Assembly: GCA_964342745.1 (NCBI GenBank)
Contig: CAYFFW010000013.1
Location: forward strand, 1-36,362
Length of the DNA: 36,362 nt
DNA from: AEGEAN-183 sp964342745
Lineage (GTDB): Bacteria > Pseudomonadota > Gammaproteobacteria > Magnimaribacterales > Magnimaribacteraceae
Direction: 5' to 3'
Below the pieces are notes generated by a model. That model saw only the letters and a list, made by a program, of their open reading frames with translations, was not told the DNA's origin and did no database searches. Position 1 is the stretch's first letter. Every line of letters begins with the position of its first letter. The translations under genes were made by a program, and so were the position numbers. Of the stretch, positions 33,528 through 36,362 are shown in pieces.

Positions 33528-34397
33528 TTAATTATTTAATTCTTCTAGACATTCCCAGTGTAGTTCAGCACTAATTCCCTCAGGATTAACAGGTTGTATA
33601 CAAACATGATCTGCTCCCGCATCAAAATGTTCTTGTATTCTTTCTTTTATTTTGTCAGAAGTTCCCCAAGCAAAAGTACTGTCTATGAACTTATCATTTA
33701 GAGTATCTATATCTTTTTCTGATAAACCCATCCTGATCCAATTATTTCTATAATTTGGTAATCCTTGATAAATTTTAGCTGTTTGTTTTGCTGCCTCTCT
33801 AGCTTTCGTTGCATTATTCTCCAGAATTACTTTTTGTTCAACACAAAGCCAAGAGTCTTTGCCTAACTTTTCTCTTGCCATAGCTGTGTGGTCAGGAGAA
33901 GTAAAATAAGGGTGTGCCCCTTGGGCAAGTTCGGAAGCTAATTCAAGCATTTTAGGGCCTAGAGCTGCTATTACTGTAGGAGGCTCCTCATCAAGAGATA
34001 CAGCGGTATAGGGTGCAGCTTTCATTCCCTCTAAATAATTTCTCATAGTCTTCACAGGAGGTCCATAATTTAGTCCCCTTACTCCTTCAACTAAAGGTTT
34101 ATGAGAGACACCTAGTCCTAGCAAAAACCTATTGTTAGATTGCTCAGAGAGAGATTTTTGGGCTGCTAAAGACACACCAGGTTCACGGTGATATATATTG
34201 GCAATGCCAGTAGCAACATTAAGCTCTTTTGTATTTGATAAAAGCCAAGAACTTAAAACCATAGGATTTTTTCCTGTAGTCTCAGGAATCCACAATGTAG
34301 AGTAACCTAAAGTTTCTATTCTTTTTGCTGTCTCAGCAGCTACTACAGAAGACATTGCATCAAAAAAATACCAGACCCCTAATTTTCCTATTTTCAT
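33528..34397 (-). CDS. LLM class oxidoreductase, TIGR03620-like (second)
   Basis: A 289-residue luciferase-like oxidoreductase. MKIGKLGVWYFFDAMSS, LGYSTLWIPETTGKNPMV and NRFLLGLGVSHKPLVEGVRG are typical of a branch usually annotated F420-dependent. It differs clearly from the LLM protein at 3286-4296. AGGATTATT before the ATG fits a ribosome site. The gene lies 23 bases downstream of the SDR and 15 bases upstream of the methyltransferase. Cofactor (F420 or FMN) and substrate are unknown. Confidence 0.83.
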   Translation of the reverse strand: MKIGKLGVWYFFDAMSSVVAAETAKRIETLGYSTLWIPETTGKNPMVLSSWLLSNTKELNVATGIANIYHREPGVSLAAQKSLSEQSNNRFLLGLGVSHKPLVEGVRGLNYGPPVKTMRNYLEGMKAAPYTAVSLDEEPPTVIAALGPKMLELASELAQGAHPYFTSPDHTAMAREKLGKDSWLCVEQKVILENNATKAREAAKQTAKIYQGLPNYRNNWIRMGLSEKDIDTLNDKFIDSTFAWGTSDKIKERIQEHFDAGADHVCIQPVNPEGISAELHWECLEELNN

Positions 34398-34420
34398 AAT
34401 AATCCTAAAAAAAATTTAAA

Positions 34421-35206
34421 TTATATGTGTGCTGCTTGTCCACCATCAACTTCTATTGAGGTACCATTTATGTAAGAAGCTGAATTAGTACAAAGGAATA
34501 CAATCAGTGAGGCAACTTCATCAGAAGTACCATATCTTCCAACTGGAACCCCTTTACCATTATTTTCAATTACTGACTCTGGTGTACTGTCTACTGCTTC
34601 TGCAATCTCATTAGCAGCCCTTTCCCACATTGCAGTATGTATAAGACCAGGCAAAACGGAATTTACTAGCACGCCGTCTGCTCCATATTTCTTAGCCAAT
34701 GATTTACTTATAGAAATCATAGCAGCCTTTGTTGCTCCATAATCTATTAGGGCAGCATTAGGATATTTACCAGCAGAGCTTGAAACCATAATCACCCTTC
34801 CCCATTTCTGCTCCCTCATATGAGGAAGGAAAGCTCGAGTGCATCTTACAGCTGATAATAAATTCAATTCGTGCAAAGATCTCCAGTCATCATCAGTCAT
34901 ATATAAGAAGTTTCTTGAGGGAGAAGCGCCTACATTGTTAACCAATATGTCAGTGGGTCCTTCTTCTTGAACACTCTCAATAAATTTATTGGTTGAAGTT
35001 TCCTCGCCCATATCAGCTATTAGTCCTTTAATAGAACCACCATTATTCGTCTCATAATTAGATAGCTCCTCAATAGAATCTTTTGTCCTGGCACAAAAGG
35101 TTACAGATGCACCATGGTCAGCTAACAATTTAACTACTGCAGCACCTATTCCTAAACTGGCCCCAGTAACTACAGCCCTCTTACCTTTTAAACTTAAATC
35201 AATCAT
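34421..35206 (-). CDS. short-chain dehydrogenase/reductase (SDR)
   Basis: Classical SDR of 261 residues using NAD(P). The nucleotide loop is TGASLGIG (14-21), the structural motif is LVNNVGA (88-94), and the catalytic Tyr156 and Lys160 lie in DYGATKAAM with Ser143 upstream. ARTKDSIEEL after beta-2 contains Arg40, which favours NADPH. The C-terminus SYINGTSIEVDGGQAAHI is standard for alcohol/ketone SDRs. Likely reaction: interconversion of a hydroxy and a keto group on an unknown substrate. It is translated from the same strand and close spacing as the GST (20 bases) and LLM (23 bases). Confidence 0.9.
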   Translation of the reverse strand: MIDLSLKGKRAVVTGASLGIGAAVVKLLADHGASVTFCARTKDSIEELSNYETNNGGSIKGLIADMGEETSTNKFIESVQEEGPTDILVNNVGASPSRNFLYMTDDDWRSLHELNLLSAVRCTRAFLPHMREQKWGRVIMVSSSAGKYPNAALIDYGATKAAMISISKSLAKKYGADGVLVNSVLPGLIHTAMWERAANEIAEAVDSTPESVIENNGKGVPVGRYGTSDEVASLIVFLCTNSASYINGTSIEVDGGQAAHI

Positions 35207-35226
35207 TCTTATGTTGTTCCATTAAT

Positions 35227-35838
35227 TTACTGCATTTCTATTGCAGTTTTAAAAGCAGGTCTTTCTGTAATTTTTTGAACATAACTCTTCAAATGAGTCA
35301 TCTCTTCATCTACACAACCTAATCGATTACCCATAAAACATGAGTGCCCTAACATTACATCTGCAGCAGAGAAGTCCCCTATTAAATAATCATTTCCCTC
35401 TAATGCTTCATTAACAGGCCCTAGAGCTTTGGCTAAGAGTCTTTGAGCTTGCCCAAGAACTGTTTCATCTTGTCTTTCAGGAGGAAGTAATAGAGTTTGA
35501 ACAACAATGGTATTTATGGGAGGCATAACCATTCCTTCACAATAGTGAAACCACTGAAGGTAATTAGGGTAATCAGGTGAATCCACCCCAGGTTTAAGTC
35601 CTCCATTTTTATGTCTCTCTAAAATATATTCAACAATTGCTCCAGATTCATAGATCCTAATATCTCCATCATCAAGAACAGGTACTCTTCCTAATGGATG
35701 TCTTTCTCTATGCTCATCAGATTTTAAGTCCTTAGGATGAAAGGCCATTTTGTTTATCTCGTAGGGCAATTCTAGTTCTTCTAATAGCCATACAATTCTT
35801 CCAGCTCTTGAATTAGGTGCAAAATGAAGTTTCAACAT
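35227..35838 (-). CDS. glutathione S-transferase family protein
   Basis: Cytosolic GST of 203 residues. The thioredoxin-like N-terminal domain reads MLKLHFAPNSRAGRIVWLLEEL and contains RVPVLDDGDIRIYESGAIVEYI, the cis-Pro and Glu-Ser glutathione-binding loop. Ser10 is the likely catalytic residue. The helical domain carries the N-cap box NDYLIGDFSAADVMLGH. An AAGAGGAG ribosome site precedes the ATG. The substrate is unknown. It is the first well-recognised gene of a leftward run with an SDR and an LLM oxidoreductase. Confidence 0.9.
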   Translation of the reverse strand: MLKLHFAPNSRAGRIVWLLEELELPYEINKMAFHPKDLKSDEHRERHPLGRVPVLDDGDIRIYESGAIVEYILERHKNGGLKPGVDSPDYPNYLQWFHYCEGMVMPPINTIVVQTLLLPPERQDETVLGQAQRLLAKALGPVNEALEGNDYLIGDFSAADVMLGHSCFMGNRLGCVDEEMTHLKSYVQKITERPAFKTAIEMQ

Positions 35839-35849
35839 ATTTTCTCCTC

Positions 35850-36059
35850 TTAATTATTTATATCTTTTTTATAATTGGCTTCAAAAAAAGCCTCTCTTTC
35901 ATCTTTCATCATACCAACAGTTTCATCCATAAATCTAATTCTGTCTTTTCTCGTATTAAACACCCAGATACAGAAGCAATCATTGCTATGGTAAATAGCT
36001 TTAAGCTCATCATTTATCCCATTAATATAGTTAGGTATTTCTGTTTTTATACAAATCAT
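35850..36059 (-). CDS. small hypothetical protein (69 residues)
   Basis: I do not recognise this protein. The reading frame extends to a TTG at 36107, but the ATG at 36059 is a more natural start and avoids overlap with the gene upstream. The product is rich in charged residues at its end (DRIRFMDETVGMMKDEREAFFEANYKKD region, in shorter segments) and has no signal peptide or membrane helix. Its stop is 11 bases before the GST start, and its own start is 28 bases after the stop of the membrane-protein fragment, on the same strand; such spacing fits a real operon gene. Amino-acid use is less biased than in random shadows. Coding status is only moderately supported. Confidence 0.45.
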   Translation of the reverse strand: MICIKTEIPNYINGINDELKAIYHSNDCFCIWVFNTRKDRIRFMDETVGMMKDEREAFFEANYKKDINN

Positions 36060-36087
36060 ATTAAGGCTCTCTATTTTAAAATTAAGA

Positions 36088-36362
36088 TTAAGACATCCTT
36101 TTAGCAATAGGAAGTAACCATAACCCTAAACAAGTGCTAAAAAATGCTTTTAAGAACATATGAATAATAAAAGGTAAAGCAAAAATCCAGCTCGCCAAAG
36201 CATCTGGAAAAATAAAATACCAAATTGATTTTGCTAAAGAATAAAGCCAAGGTAAATGTGTGCTCAGGAAAATCTCATTAGTTAAAGAGAGGATTGTAAG
36301 CTCTGAGTTAAAAACAATCACTAAACCCCAAATAATCAGAAATAATTGTAAAGGGGTCGTCC
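36088..36362 (-). CDS. C-terminal fragment of a membrane protein, cut by the window edge
   Basis: The frame is open to the right edge of the window. A GTG at 36321 is only an internal codon; sequence before it (TTPLQLFLIIWGLV) continues without a stop. About 91 residues are visible with roughly two to three hydrophobic helices: LQLFLIIWGLVIVF, then LASWIFALPFIIHMFLKAF and a LGLWLLP segment. It ends AKRMS. It therefore looks like the tail of an inner-membrane protein whose N-terminus lies beyond this window. The family cannot be named from this part. It probably heads the leftward transcript with the small hypothetical gene and the GST. Confidence 0.55.
   Translation of the reverse strand, partial: TTPLQLFLIIWGLVIVFNSELTILSLTNEIFLSTHLPWLYSLAKSIWYFIFPDALASWIFALPFIIHMFLKAFFSTCLGLWLLPIAKRMS

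Noticed and set aside
35817..36104. Plus-strand frame of 95 codons with hydrophobic start
   Set aside because: It begins inside the GST gene on the other strand and its composition (Ile, Phe, Lys) is that of an AT-rich shadow. The minus-strand frame fits the operon spacing better.
36088..36321. A complete 77-residue membrane protein starting at GTG 36321
   Set aside because: The frame stays open to the window edge with more hydrophobic residues, so it is the tail of a longer gene rather than a complete small protein.
1..36362. CRISPR arrays, tRNA or rRNA genes
   Set aside because: No spaced direct repeats, no cloverleaf with a CCA-type end, and no rRNA-like conserved stretches were noticed on either strand while reading; intergenic gaps are too short for rRNA.

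Overview
The window looks like a piece of the streamlined, AT-rich chromosome of a marine gammaproteobacterium, most like the SAR86 cluster. That placement is inferred from gene content: two TonB-dependent receptors (TBDRs), many acyl-CoA enzymes, a gammaproteobacterial tail-specific protease (Prc), a close YfcG relative, and LLM-type oxidoreductases. There was no database search. Genes are packed tightly, many overlapping by 1-4 bases. No stretch of more than 300 bases lacks a gene; the longest gaps, about 100-140 bases, lie upstream of the first TBDR, between the second TBDR and the amidohydrolase, upstream of the MFS gene, and between asnB and the GT4 gene. I see no rRNA, tRNA, CRISPR array, insertion sequence or phage gene.

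Left part (1-13.9 kb). Two different acyl-CoA dehydrogenase genes lie side by side and may form a heteromer. A PlsC-type acyltransferase follows, converging on a TPR-sulfotransferase/LLM oxidoreductase pair. Next is a translationally coupled + strand operon: yfcG-type GST, a 2-oxoglutarate prolyl hydroxylase-like protein, and an NADPH:quinone reductase-like MDR. A metallo-beta-lactamase-fold hydrolase and an HCCA-isomerase-like protein lie on the - strand. Housekeeping genes follow: prc and xthA on +, and tadA with a GNAT gene on -.

Middle (13.9-21.4 kb). Two TBDR genes flank a lipoprotein amidohydrolase of the YtcJ type on the opposite strand. Strong hairpin terminators close both receptor genes; the first contains the stop codon of the amidohydrolase. 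Together these could form an import-and-hydrolysis unit for an unknown amide or ester substrate.

Right-middle (21.4-28.4 kb). Glutaryl-CoA dehydrogenase and a class III CoA-transferase are read leftward. An MFS carrier, a PaaG-like crotonase and the three 5-oxoprolinase subunits (pxpABC) are read rightward. The layout suggests a small-acid catabolic island for glutarate and 5-oxoproline.

Right end (28.4-36.4 kb). A surface-glycan type group contains an integral-membrane acyltransferase, an AsnB-like amidotransferase, a GT4 glycosyltransferase and a small SAM methyltransferase. A leftward run follows: an LLM oxidoreductase, an SDR, a GST, a short hypothetical gene, and the C-terminal end of a membrane protein cut by the window edge.
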